A stretch of 64,000 nt of DNA from UBA2287 sp964479665 (GCA_964479665.1 CAYZNN010000009.1:1-64000), one strand, 5' to 3'. Counted from the first letter of the stretch, positions 8,677 through 17,227 are shown. Translations and numbers: made by a program. Notes: generated by a model from the sequence alone, not told the origin.

Positions 8677-10092
8677 ATGTTCAAACTGCTAATTGTCGAC
8701 GATGAGCAAAGCGTTCGGTACTCGTTTCGAAAGATTTTGGCCACTTCAAAGTATTCATTAATTGAGGCAGGAAATGCAGATGAGGGAATGCAGGTTTTTC
8801 GAAAGGAAATGCCCCACCTTGTAATTCTCGATATCGAAATGCCAGGCAAGGATGGCATTCAGCTGCTTAAGGAAATAAAGGAACTAGTACCTAGCATTCC
8901 TGTAATCATTATTACAGCCTACGGTTCGGGCGACAGGGTGATTAATGCCATGAAATATGGAGCATACGAGTATGTAGAAAAACCATTCGATATACCCCGG
9001 CTCAAAATGGTAATTGAAGAAGCGCTAAGTTCAACCGAAAGTATTAAGCCCTCAAATATTGAGGGCGAAAAATTTAAAAAAGCAGTTGATACCAGCGAAA
9101 CAATTGTGGGCGAAAGCCCAGAAATAAAAGAAGTATTTAAACTTATTGGCAGGGTAGCCGCCAGCGATGCTAATATTCTAATTGTTGGCGAAAGCGGAAC
9201 CGGGAAGGAACTTGTTGCAAGGGCCATTCACAAATACAGCGATAGGTCATCGGCAAAATTTGTGGCGCTAAATTGCGCCGCAATTCCAGAGACGCTTCTG
9301 GAAAGCGAACTTTTTGGTTTCGAGAAGGGCGCATTTACAGGAGCCGATAAACAAAAGGTGGGGAAATTTGAAGAGGCTAACGGGGGAACCCTATTCCTCG
9401 ATGAGGTTGGCGATATGAGTCTTCCTTTACAGTCGAAACTTCTAAGGGTTCTACAGGATTCTACCCTTGAGCGCCTCGGAGGGAATAGACCCATAAGGGT
9501 CGACGTGCGTATTGTTGCTGCAACCAATCGAAATCTTGAAGAGGATATTCGCAGTAGACTTTTTCGCGAGGATTTGTTTTACCGTCTTAAGGTTATTACC
9601 ATATCCTTGCCCCCTCTCAGGATGAGGAAAAATGATATTGCCTTGCTTTGTAATCATTTTATACGCAAATATAGTAAAGGGCAAAATGGCGAATTAATGT
9701 CGCTTCATCCCGAAACCCTTCGGATTTTTCAAGAATATTCGTGGCCAGGCAATATTCGGCAGCTCGAAAATGTGCTAAAAGGGGCAGTTATACTAGCAAA
9801 AGGTAATCTGATTACTCCTGAGTTGCTAAAGGATGAGTTGTTTGTTTCAGCAAACAAGGACCCTCGGGAATCGTCCCGTCTATTCAACTATTTAAGTCAG
9901 GAAATAGTTGGTAAGGAGGGCCATATATATAAGTTGGCCATAGAATTATTTGAAAACGATTTAATACTCTGGGCTCTCAATAAAGCAGCATGGAATCAGG
10001 TAAAAACCTCAAAATTGTTAGGTATTTCGAGGGTAATGCTTCACGAACGAATTGAAAAGTACAATCTTAAAAATCCAAATTCAACCGTGTAA
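8677..10092 (+). CDS. Sigma-54-dependent response regulator, NtrC/ZraR type
   Basis: About 471 residues: receiver domain (1-120, phosphoacceptor Asp52 in LDIEMP), AAA+ sigma-54 activation domain (about 140-370) and a C-terminal Fis-type helix-turn-helix (WNQVKTSKLLGISRVMLHERI). The AAA+ part has Walker A GESGTGKE near residue 171 and the sigma-54-contacting GAFTGA loop near 217, so it should remodel sigma-54 polymerase. The ATG at 8677 is preferred to a TTG at 8671 because MFKLLIVDDE starts the domain properly. It is co-transcribed with the kinase. Targets are not shown directly, but the downstream lipoprotein/L,D-transpeptidase genes are the nearest candidates. Confidence 0.95.
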   Translation: MFKLLIVDDEQSVRYSFRKILATSKYSLIEAGNADEGMQVFRKEMPHLVILDIEMPGKDGIQLLKEIKELVPSIPVIIITAYGSGDRVINAMKYGAYEYVEKPFDIPRLKMVIEEALSSTESIKPSNIEGEKFKKAVDTSETIVGESPEIKEVFKLIGRVAASDANILIVGESGTGKELVARAIHKYSDRSSAKFVALNCAAIPETLLESELFGFEKGAFTGADKQKVGKFEEANGGTLFLDEVGDMSLPLQSKLLRVLQDSTLERLGGNRPIRVDVRIVAATNRNLEEDIRSRLFREDLFYRLKVITISLPPLRMRKNDIALLCNHFIRKYSKGQNGELMSLHPETLRIFQEYSWPGNIRQLENVLKGAVILAKGNLITPELLKDELFVSANKDPRESSRLFNYLSQEIVGKEGHIYKLAIELFENDLILWALNKAAWNQVKTSKLLGISRVMLHERIEKYNLKNPNSTV

Positions 10093-10103
10093 GTGCAAAT
10101 AAT

Positions 10104-10148
10104 ATTTACAAAGTGTAAATTTATTTTACACCCAAAATTCAATGTAAA
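10104..10148 (+). promoter_or_regulatory. Array of TTTACA/TGTAAA half-sites, candidate enhancer
   Basis: A perfect inverted repeat ATTTACA-N3-TGTAAAT covers 10104-10120. Further half-sites follow: TTTACA at 10125-10130 and TGTAAA at 10143-10148. The cluster begins just after the NtrC-like gene and about 125-170 bases before the possible -24/-12 site at 10272, the usual distance for a bacterial enhancer-binding protein. Function is inferred. Confidence 0.4.
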
Positions 10149-10271
10149 TACATGTCGAAATGGTAATAGCCAGGTAATCAGTGCTGTGTGGCGTTGGTGG
10201 AGGATGAATAGAGAAAGCCCATTTAACAAACAATCAATATAAAGCACAGATATGTAGGCAGATACGACATC

Positions 10272-10287
10272 TGGCATTTCGATTGTA
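10272..10287 (+). promoter_or_regulatory. Possible sigma-54 promoter (-24/-12), imperfect
   Basis: TGGCATTTCGATTGTA resembles TGGCAC-N5-TTGCA, with GT instead of GC at -12. It would start transcription near 10298, about 46 bases before the lipoprotein ATG. The whole 10093-10343 gap contains no TTTG on the plus strand and hence no vegetative TAnnTTTG element, which makes an alternative sigma factor more plausible. Confidence 0.3.
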
Positions 10288-10343
10288 GAAGGTTGTGCGT
10301 TCATAGTAACTTAATAATTATTCTAACACTTAAATTTCTAAAA

Positions 10344-10946
10344 ATGAAAAAGTTAGTATTTCAAATTTCAGCCCTTGCGTTAATGGTTGTGCTTGCAACT
10401 GGTTGCGCTAAATTACCTCAAGCCGAACTCGATACTGCTAAAGCTGCTGTTGAGGCTGCAAAAGCTGTTGAAGCAAACCGCTACTTGGCTCCAGAATTCA
10501 ACGCCCTTCAGGATTCATTGAATGCTGCAAACGTTGAAATTGAAACTCAGAAATCGAAATTTTTCCTTACGCGCGACTACAAACCTGTTACTGAGAAATT
10601 GGTTAAAATTGCCGCCGATGCCGATGCATTAAAAGTTAAAACCGATGAGCGCAAAGCTCAGGTTCGTACAGAGGTTCAAGAAACCCTTGCTGTTTTAGCA
10701 ACCCTTATTACTGAGAACAAAGCGCTACTTGCTAAAGCCCCTAAAGGTAAAGAAGGGAAAGCCGCTCTAGAAGCTATTCAAAACGATATTACCGTTATTG
10801 AAGCTTCTGTTAACGAAATTAATACCCTTGTTACCAATGGCGATTACTTAACTGCACAGGATAAGGTTAATGCTTCGAAGGCTAAAGCTGAAGCCATTAA
10901 GGAGGAACTCAATGCTGCCATTGCAAAAACCAAGAAAAGACGCTAA
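10344..10946 (+). CDS. Ala/Lys-rich helical lipoprotein, possible peptidoglycan tether
   Basis: A 200-residue lipoprotein with signal peptide and lipobox LATG-C (Cys21). The residues after Cys (AKLPQ) lack the acidic surface-export signal, so it likely faces the periplasm. The mature part is nearly all helix, rich in Ala, Lys and Glu, resembling DUF4398-type lipoproteins, and ends in KTKKRR. Residues about 30-195 align with the N-terminal domain of the next gene product (AKAVEANRY versus AKKYEANVY; FLTRDY versus PVRRNY; NGDYLTAQ versus RNDLIAAK). ATG 10344 is chosen because it opens the signal peptide; it is preceded by an A-rich leader. A strong terminator follows, so it may be made in excess over the downstream enzymes. 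A Braun-lipoprotein-like role is inference from the neighbouring L,D-transpeptidases. Confidence 0.85.
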   Translation: MKKLVFQISALALMVVLATGCAKLPQAELDTAKAAVEAAKAVEANRYLAPEFNALQDSLNAANVEIETQKSKFFLTRDYKPVTEKLVKIAADADALKVKTDERKAQVRTEVQETLAVLATLITENKALLAKAPKGKEGKAALEAIQNDITVIEASVNEINTLVTNGDYLTAQDKVNASKAKAEAIKEELNAAIAKTKKRR

Positions 10947-10995
10947 TTCGTTTCTGGCGAAATAATAATAAAATATTGCCTATTTTTGCAATTCG

Positions 10996-11024
10996 AAAAG
11001 CCCTGAATTATCAGGGCTTTTTTT
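10996..11024 (+). terminator. Rho-independent terminator or attenuator after the lipoprotein gene
   Basis: AGCCCTGA (10999-11006) pairs with TCAGGGCT (11011-11018) around a 4-base loop, with extra A-T pairs and a run of T's. It lies only about 20 bases before the ATG of the next gene, so read-through would give low expression of the transpeptidases relative to the lipoprotein. Confidence 0.85.
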
Positions 11025-11041
11025 AAAATAAGGGACACTAT

Positions 11042-12163
11042 ATGAGGTTGGGCAAGCGTAAAGTTATTTTTGCAATATCTGTAATTCTTCTGATTCCATT
11101 ATTAGCAATGGGAGCCATTAATTTTTTTGCCCCTAAGCCTCCCGCTGCTTTAATAGTGGATGCTAGAAAGGCAATAGCTTTAGCAAAAAAGTACGAAGCT
11201 AATGTTTATGCAACAACCCAACTTAAACTCGCAGAAGATTCATGGAATAAGGCTATGGCCGACTGGCAATTAAACAACGGCAAGAATCCTGTTCGAAGAA
11301 ATTACAGTAAAACCTCGGTACTTGCAAAAAAGGCCATAGAATTTGCCAAAGAAGCTCAAACTCGAGCAATAGAATCAAAAAAAGAATTACATGTTCGTAT
11401 TGTATCATCGCTAAAAGAGTTAAGAGAAAGCGCCAAGTTTATTGAAATGATAACGGGCAAATTACCATTAAACCATGGTATTCGAAAAAAAATTACCCCT
11501 GCTAAACTTAAACTCGACGAAATTGAGTCGGCATTTAACCGCAACGACCTAATAGCCGCTAAAAAGTATTTGGAATCGAACCAGAAAACCATTTCCGAAT
11601 TAAAAAAACAAACCCTCGAATTGCTAACCAACTATTTCTCCAGTTTCAATCAGTGGCAGCGCGAAAAAGAGGAAATGAGGCAATGGTCAATAAAAAATAA
11701 CAGTGTAAGTTTGGTAGTCGACAAGTTTTCACGAAAATGTTATGTTTATAAATCGGGCAAAGTAATTAAAGAGATAGAAGTGGAACTTGGGGTTAACTGG
11801 CTAGGCGATAAGCAACAAAGTGGCGATAGAGCTACCCCTGAGGGTAAATATAAAATAATTGCAAAGAAAAGTGGTAAAAATACCATTTACCATAAGGCGC
11901 TTTTAATTAACTTTCCAAACGAAGAAGATAAACGTCGATTCGAACGCGAGAAGGCTAGGGGAAATATCCCTCGAAACGCCCATATTGGAGGTTTTATTGA
12001 AATTCATGGAGGAGGGGGAAAGGGAATCGATTGGACGGAGGGTTGTGTGGCCCTGGAAAACCCAGATATGGATAAACTTTTTGCCCTTTGTAGTGTGGGT
12101 ACACCTTTGGCTATTGTAGGGTCGCTCCAACCATTGAAGGAAATAATTGGGACTACCGATTAA
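11042..12163 (+). CDS. L,D-transpeptidase with N-terminal lipoprotein-like helical domain
   Basis: A 373-residue protein with an N-terminal membrane anchor (residues 8-30), a helical domain (about 35-215) and a C-terminal YkuD catalytic domain (about 230-365). The catalytic motif is visible: His322 in EIHGGG and the nucleophile Cys335 in EGCVAL. YkuD enzymes join the third mDAP of a peptidoglycan stem to another amine, either a second mDAP (3-3 crosslink) or the C-terminal Lys of a lipoprotein. The helical domain is a relative of the lipoprotein encoded just upstream, which suggests that the two associate or derive from one ancestor. Eleven bases separate it from the next transpeptidase gene. 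The fusion is unusual among the YkuD proteins I know. Confidence 0.9.
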   Translation: MRLGKRKVIFAISVILLIPLLAMGAINFFAPKPPAALIVDARKAIALAKKYEANVYATTQLKLAEDSWNKAMADWQLNNGKNPVRRNYSKTSVLAKKAIEFAKEAQTRAIESKKELHVRIVSSLKELRESAKFIEMITGKLPLNHGIRKKITPAKLKLDEIESAFNRNDLIAAKKYLESNQKTISELKKQTLELLTNYFSSFNQWQREKEEMRQWSIKNNSVSLVVDKFSRKCYVYKSGKVIKEIEVELGVNWLGDKQQSGDRATPEGKYKIIAKKSGKNTIYHKALLINFPNEEDKRRFEREKARGNIPRNAHIGGFIEIHGGGGKGIDWTEGCVALENPDMDKLFALCSVGTPLAIVGSLQPLKEIIGTTD

Positions 12164-12174
12164 ATAGAGATTTT

Positions 12175-12891
12175 ATGGAGACAACAACGTTTATACCTAA
12201 GCAAAAAAAATACCTGCCTTTTGGTTGGAAAGCGCTGGTGGCTTTTGTCTCGTTTTCAGTTACCGTGTCGGTGGCAGGTATTTGTATTTATAATGCAGAA
12301 GATTTAAAGGAACTTGCCTTCTCATTTTACTCTTTCCCCGAACCTTTAGATGAACTTGTTGAGAAGGATACCTTAGCACTAAAGAAGCAACTCGATGGTT
12401 CACAGAAACGCATTTTGAACCTTCGAAAGCGCATTGAGAGCCTAACGCCAAAAGAGCCTTACCTGATTGTGAATACTACCAAAAACAACTTTGTTCTAAG
12501 AACTAGAAAAAAAATTATTCGTGAGAATATTTGCTCAACGGGAAGCTATATTATGCTCGATGCTGGAGAGAATCAGCAGTGGGTTTTCAAAACACCCAAG
12601 GGACAATTTCGAATTCTTGGAAAGGTTGCCGACCCTATTTGGATTAAACCCGATTGGGCGTTTGTTGAGGAGGGGTTACCAGTTCCACCAAAAAACCACC
12701 CCGATCGATATGAGTCAGGAACGCTTGGCGATTACGCACTGAGTCTCGGACAGGGCTATCTTATTCATGGAACATTGTACCAGCGATACCTGGGACTTCC
12801 AGTAACCCATGGCTGCATTCGTCTTGGCGACGACGATTTAAAGGTAGTATACCAAAACCTCGAATTCGGCTCGAAGGTTTACATTTTTTAA
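12175..12891 (+). CDS. L,D-transpeptidase (YkuD family), membrane-anchored
   Basis: A 238-residue protein with one transmembrane helix (about 21-42), a short coiled coil (about 63-90) and a YkuD domain to the C-terminus. The active-site signature is HGT followed by THGCIRL with nucleophile Cys214. It probably acts on periplasmic peptidoglycan, making 3-3 crosslinks or attaching proteins. It differs from the upstream enzyme in lacking the lipoprotein-like domain and in having the classical HGCIR form of the motif. It lies 11 bases after that gene and 11 before the next, so the three are one operon. Confidence 0.92.
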   Translation: METTTFIPKQKKYLPFGWKALVAFVSFSVTVSVAGICIYNAEDLKELAFSFYSFPEPLDELVEKDTLALKKQLDGSQKRILNLRKRIESLTPKEPYLIVNTTKNNFVLRTRKKIIRENICSTGSYIMLDAGENQQWVFKTPKGQFRILGKVADPIWIKPDWAFVEEGLPVPPKNHPDRYESGTLGDYALSLGQGYLIHGTLYQRYLGLPVTHGCIRLGDDDLKVVYQNLEFGSKVYIF

Positions 12892-12902
12892 AAGCAACCC
12901 CA

Positions 12903-13760
12903 ATGGAATCGAAAATCGATTATAAAGATAAAATTCAAAGAGCATTTACTGCTATAGTAGTTTCTTTAAAATGGATTCCACTTAGGCCTCTTCTTTTTTT
13001 CCTTTTGATACAAATAGTGCTCGCTTTAGCTGCATTTTTTTTACTTGGAATTATTCCAGTTAGCCGAGAGGTAAAACAAATGTCGGAACTTGCTAACCGT
13101 AAAAGTTTAAACACAAAGCATACCACTATAAGCGAGAAGGGTGACCTTGTAAATACCATTCGGGCAAGCGAGCACCATGAGGCGTTTCTTAAGTCGGCCC
13201 TCAATTTGTCAAAAGCCGACTCTATGTCCTTATTAATCGACCTGCACGACAGCATTGCAATTCTAACCTTTAAAGGCGTTTACCTATTAGAAGCAAAAAT
13301 ATCGAATTATACGGCTAGTAAGGGGCTTCGTAAGCTCCCGCTGTTCCTGCGCGACAGCCTTTTCTCGGGGCCTATGCAAGCGATTGATGGAATATCAAGT
13401 ATTGAAAAATTTCCTATTGTTGTTAAAAAGGCACCTAAGGACACAACAGAAGCCAGCCTGGCAAATGCCGCCCCCACCTTACCTAAACAATCCGATGTTT
13501 TTTTTCTTTACCAATTCTCCAACTCCTTAGTAGTTGAAATTGAACAGGAGGAAACGGAGCTGGTAGGGGGAAGAAAAAACTACCATAGTTATTATAAACA
13601 AGAAAGAAGAAGAATAAAAAGCAATAATTTAAGCATTTTATTAGGCAAAGAGGCAATTAATTATAATTACCGATTAACCATTAAAATACCACGAGAAGAT
13701 GCACGGTCCATATTCCGTGCGTTACCCCAAAATCCCTTTGTAGTTGTACGGTATAAATAA
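12903..13760 (+). CDS. Single-pass membrane protein of unknown function
   Basis: A 285-residue protein that I do not recognise. It has one strong transmembrane segment (about 25-50, LLFFLLIQIVLALAAFFLL). The C-terminal part of about 230 residues would be periplasmic, with mixed alpha/beta character and no catalytic motif. A low-complexity stretch KDTTEASLANAAP lies near residue 180. It is the last gene of the lipoprotein/L,D-transpeptidase operon, 11 bases after the previous one, and there is no obvious terminator before the convergent gene. By association it may serve the same envelope process. Confidence 0.7.
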   Translation: MESKIDYKDKIQRAFTAIVVSLKWIPLRPLLFFLLIQIVLALAAFFLLGIIPVSREVKQMSELANRKSLNTKHTTISEKGDLVNTIRASEHHEAFLKSALNLSKADSMSLLIDLHDSIAILTFKGVYLLEAKISNYTASKGLRKLPLFLRDSLFSGPMQAIDGISSIEKFPIVVKKAPKDTTEASLANAAPTLPKQSDVFFLYQFSNSLVVEIEQEETELVGGRKNYHSYYKQERRRIKSNNLSILLGKEAINYNYRLTIKIPREDARSIFRALPQNPFVVVRYK

Positions 13761-13773
13761 ATCTTTATAAACG

Positions 13774-14217
13774 CTAATTCTTTTCGAATTTCAGTATATC
13801 AGTTCCGCCAATACCCCCACTTACAAGTTCCAACTCAACTCTTTGGTTCGAAACGTATTTAATATCCCAATCGTCCGATAGGTCTTCAAAAATTGCAGGA
13901 GCAGTAAACGAAATATTGAGGTCGAGTCCGCCGGGATTGTCGTCACCCAAAATATCGGTAACGTTCCAGTTGCCATAAACAGTCGAACTACCCTTTGTAG
14001 CAGAGAGGGCTCAGTTTGCATGAAATGTGACTGAATAGCCCGGGAAGGTTCCGGTTTTATCGGTTCCCGAATCAATGCACTGGCTCATCCGCCAGGTAGC
14101 AATGGCAAGGACTTTCGAAATGTCTGCATTTCCGTAAATGCGTGAATTATCGGGTTCTTCTTTACATGCAAACAACCCAAGCAGGGCAAATAATACGAAA
14201 ATCTTCTTTATCTTCAA
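13774..14217 (-). pseudogene. Small lipoprotein gene interrupted by TGA
   Basis: One minus-strand frame runs from a TTG at 14217 to TAG at 13774 and is cut by an in-frame TGA at 14013-14011. The N-terminal part is a lipoprotein signal (KKIFVLFALLGLFAC, then KEEPDN). The remainder after the stop (ATKGSSTVYGNWNV and on to ILKFEKN) reads as a compact beta-rich domain, so the two halves belong together. TGG-to-TGA is the simplest cause. The absence of any ATG near the signal peptide is a second sign of damage or a true TTG start. It sits downstream of and parallel to polA. No family is recognised. Confidence 0.7.
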
Positions 14218-14273
14218 TAGTATACAAGGTAAGCAACTCAATTCACGAAAAGTTTTCGACGGGAAGTAGAACT

Positions 14274-17045
14274 CTAATGCGCATCGAGCCAATTGTCACC
14301 CACTCCCATTTCAACTACCAACGGCACCTCTAGGGCAATTACATTTTCCATAGCATTTTTTACAAGCTGCTTAACCGTTTCGAGTTCGGGTTTAAACACC
14401 TCGAATACCAACTCATCGTGTACCTGGATAATCATACGGCTTTTAAGGCTTTGCCTTTTAAATTGGGAGTGAATAGCAATCATGGCAGCCTTAATAATAT
14501 CGGCAGCCGACCCCTGTATGGGCGCATTTATGGCATTTCGTTCGGCCAGCCCACGCACCATGGCGTTGCCCGAGTTAATATCGGGGAGGTAGCGTTTACG
14601 GCCATAAATGGTTTCAACATAACCCTTCTCGCGCGCCTGCTTGGCACAAAAATCCATATACTCCTTTACCCCTTTGTAGGTCGAAAAGTACCCATCGATA
14701 AGTTCCTTGGCCTCTGTTCGCGAAATGTCGAGGCGCTGCGAAAGACCAAAAGCCGATATTCCGTAAATCATACCAAAGTTTGCCGTTTTTGCCCTGCTTC
14801 GTTGCTCGCGGCTTACCTCGGCAAGGGGAACCCTAAAAACTTTCGAAGCGGTGGAAGCATGTATGTCCTCGCCGCTCTGAAAGGCCTCGAGCATGCTAGG
14901 GTCGTTGCTCATGTGCGCCATAAGGCGCAACTCAATTTGCGAATAGTCGGCCGAGAGTATTACAAAATCAGAGTTCTCGGGAACAAATGCCCGTCGAATT
15001 TCTCGACCCCGCTCCTCGCGAATGGGAATGTTCTGCAGATTAGGATTATTCGAACTCAACCGACCGGTGGAGGCTACTGCCTGATTGAACGATGCATGAA
15101 TTCGCCCCGTTTTTTTGTTGATTAGCATTGGCAGCACTTCTACATAGGTTGAGAGCAACTTTTTTACCGAACGAAAATCGAGTATTTTATCGATTATTGG
15201 GTGCTTATCGCGGTACTTAACCAGTTCCTCCTCGTTGGTGGAGTACTGTTTGGTTTTGGTTTTTTTTACATCGGTGGCTATGCGAATTTTTTCGAATAGC
15301 ACCTCGCCCAGCTGTTTTGGCGACGAAACGTTAAGGTCGGGCACTCCGGCCATTTGCTTAATCTCATCGTTAAGGGCAACAAGGTCTCTGTTCAACTCAA
15401 CGGCCAACTCGTTAAGGCTCGAAGGATTTATGCTTACTCCGTTGTACTCCATTTGCGCCAGCACATCGATAAGTGGCTCTTCGAGTTTTTTATAAAGCGG
15501 AGTTAACCCCTCCTTTTCGAGCTTATCGAAAAGTATGTTTTTGAGCTGCAGCGCCACATCGGCATCCTCGCCTGAGTATGTAGCAATGGTTTTCGGATCG
15601 ACGTTTTGCATATTTAGCTGGCGGGGGCCCTTCTTCCCAATAAGCGCCTCAATTTCAATGGGCTTATAGCCCAAATAGTTTTCGGAGAGAATATTGAGGT
15701 TGTGCCGCATATCGGGCTCAAGCAGATAGTGAGCCAGCATGGTGTCGAGCATATTACCGCGCAGTTCAATGCCGTATGCTTTCAGCATTAAAAGGTCGAA
15801 TTTAATGTTTTGCCCAATCTTACCGATGCTTTCGTTTTCGAATAGGGGCTTAAATTTCGAAAGAATTACGTTGGCCTTTGCCCTGTCGGCAGGAATTGGA
15901 ACATACCACGCCTCATGGGGTTTAATGGCGAATGACAATCCCACCAGCTGCGAAGTGTGATGTTCGAGGCCAGTGGTTTCGGAGTCGAAGCAAAACTCGC
16001 TCTGAACCGAAAGTGTTGCAATCAACTTATCGATTTCTGCTTCGCTGTTGACCAGCTGGTAATTCTTGCTGAAATCGGCAAAAGTTTTATGGGTTTGTGC
16101 CTGTTGAACTGGCTCAAAATTGCTGTCGGCGAATAATGAACCCTGAATGGCCTTGGACTTTTCAACAGGTTTGGCTTCGCCAAAAACTTCGCGGGCAAGA
16201 CTTCGAAACTCCAACTCGTCGAAAATTGCCTTGAGTTCCGTAATATTCGGTTCAGAACGCTTAAAACTGTCGAGGTTAAACTCAACGGGAACATCGGTTT
16301 TAATCTCGACCAGCACTCGGGCCCTGTCGAGAATATCCCTGTTGGCAAGAAGCTTTTCCTGCTGCGATTTCGAGAGTTCGCCAATACGGCTGTACATATT
16401 CTCAATGGAACCATATTTCGAAATGAGGGCTGCGGCCGTTTTTTCGCCAATTCCTGGCACTCCCGGAATATTGTCGGATGTATCGCCCCAAAGCGCCAAA
16501 ATATCCTTAAACTGCTTTGGGTTTTCAATGCCATACTCCCTACAAAACTCTTCGGCTGTAACCATAACAATATCGGCTCCGCTACGCGATGGCTTTACAA
16601 TTTGAACCCTATTGGTTAGCAACTGTCCATAATCCTTATCGGGGGTCATCATAAGTACCTCAAATCCATCCTTTTCGGCCTCCAGGGCAAGGGTTCCCAC
16701 AATATCGTCGGCTTCGAAACCCTGCTTTTCAACCACAGCAATGTTCATTGCTTGTAAAAGGTTTTTAATAATTGGAACAGCCAAACGAATATCCTCGGGG
16801 GTCTCCTGACGGTTGGCCTTGTACTCGGAGTATATTTCGTTTCGGAAGGTTTTTCCGCTTACATCGAACGCAACGGCAACGTGCGAAGGCTCGAATCGTT
16901 TTAGTGCATCGAGCATGGTTTTGGTAAAACCGTAAATGGCCGATGTGTTTAGCCCCTTGCTGTTTTTAATGGGCCTACTTATAAAAGCAAAGTATGCCCG
17001 GTATATAAGGGCGTAAGCATCGAACAGGATTAACTTTTTGGGCAT
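14274..17045 (-). CDS. polA: DNA polymerase I
   Basis: The 923-residue enzyme is full length. It has a 5'-3' exonuclease/flap domain (about 1-290), a 3'-5' proofreading domain (about 330-510) and a family A polymerase domain (550-923). Proofreading residues are present (FDSETTGLE, NIKFDLLM, YSGEDAD), so it should be an active editor, unlike many truncated family members. Polymerase motifs are DYSQIELR (A), the O-helix RAKTANFGMIYG (B) and QVHDELVFE (C). It fills gaps in repair and removes RNA primers from Okazaki fragments. The ATG at 17045 follows a -7 element by about 20 bases. It is monocistronic or drives the decayed lipoprotein gene downstream. Confidence 0.98.
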   Translation of the reverse strand: MPKKLILFDAYALIYRAYFAFISRPIKNSKGLNTSAIYGFTKTMLDALKRFEPSHVAVAFDVSGKTFRNEIYSEYKANRQETPEDIRLAVPIIKNLLQAMNIAVVEKQGFEADDIVGTLALEAEKDGFEVLMMTPDKDYGQLLTNRVQIVKPSRSGADIVMVTAEEFCREYGIENPKQFKDILALWGDTSDNIPGVPGIGEKTAAALISKYGSIENMYSRIGELSKSQQEKLLANRDILDRARVLVEIKTDVPVEFNLDSFKRSEPNITELKAIFDELEFRSLAREVFGEAKPVEKSKAIQGSLFADSNFEPVQQAQTHKTFADFSKNYQLVNSEAEIDKLIATLSVQSEFCFDSETTGLEHHTSQLVGLSFAIKPHEAWYVPIPADRAKANVILSKFKPLFENESIGKIGQNIKFDLLMLKAYGIELRGNMLDTMLAHYLLEPDMRHNLNILSENYLGYKPIEIEALIGKKGPRQLNMQNVDPKTIATYSGEDADVALQLKNILFDKLEKEGLTPLYKKLEEPLIDVLAQMEYNGVSINPSSLNELAVELNRDLVALNDEIKQMAGVPDLNVSSPKQLGEVLFEKIRIATDVKKTKTKQYSTNEEELVKYRDKHPIIDKILDFRSVKKLLSTYVEVLPMLINKKTGRIHASFNQAVASTGRLSSNNPNLQNIPIREERGREIRRAFVPENSDFVILSADYSQIELRLMAHMSNDPSMLEAFQSGEDIHASTASKVFRVPLAEVSREQRSRAKTANFGMIYGISAFGLSQRLDISRTEAKELIDGYFSTYKGVKEYMDFCAKQAREKGYVETIYGRKRYLPDINSGNAMVRGLAERNAINAPIQGSAADIIKAAMIAIHSQFKRQSLKSRMIIQVHDELVFEVFKPELETVKQLVKNAMENVIALEVPLVVEMGVGDNWLDAH

Positions 17046-17065
17046 TGGAATAGTTTTTAACCTAC

Positions 17066-17073
17066 CAAAAATA
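17066..17073 (-). promoter_or_regulatory. Promoter -7 element for polA
   Basis: TATTTTTG on the minus strand matches TAnnTTTG. The predicted start is near 17058, leaving a leader of about 13 bases. Confidence 0.5.
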
Positions 17074-17189
17074 GGATAAAATAGCCAGTTAATTGCTAAG
17101 TGGTAAAAAAGGGGTATTTAGCAATTAAAACTCATTATAAATAAGGAGTTTGAGTATTTTAAATGTTGAAGAGCCTGCTTTATGAGGAT

Positions 17190-17226
17190 TAAAAAATAAA
17201 AAGAAAGGGCGCTTAATGCGCCCTTT
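17190..17226 (-). terminator. Terminator of the tRNA-Arg gene
   Basis: AAAGGGCGC (17204-17212) pairs with GCGCCCTTT (17218-17226) around a 5-base loop. On the minus strand it is followed by a T-rich run. It begins directly after the tRNA 3' end. Confidence 0.85.
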
Positions 17227-17227
17227 G

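Noticed and set aside
14418..15125. 235-codon open frame on the plus strand
   Set aside because: It lies entirely opposite the polymerase domain of polA, which has all its motifs; the reverse frame has no recognisable domain.
16022..16570. 182-codon open frame on the minus strand in a second frame
   Set aside because: It overlaps the exonuclease part of polA in another frame and shows no protein-like features.
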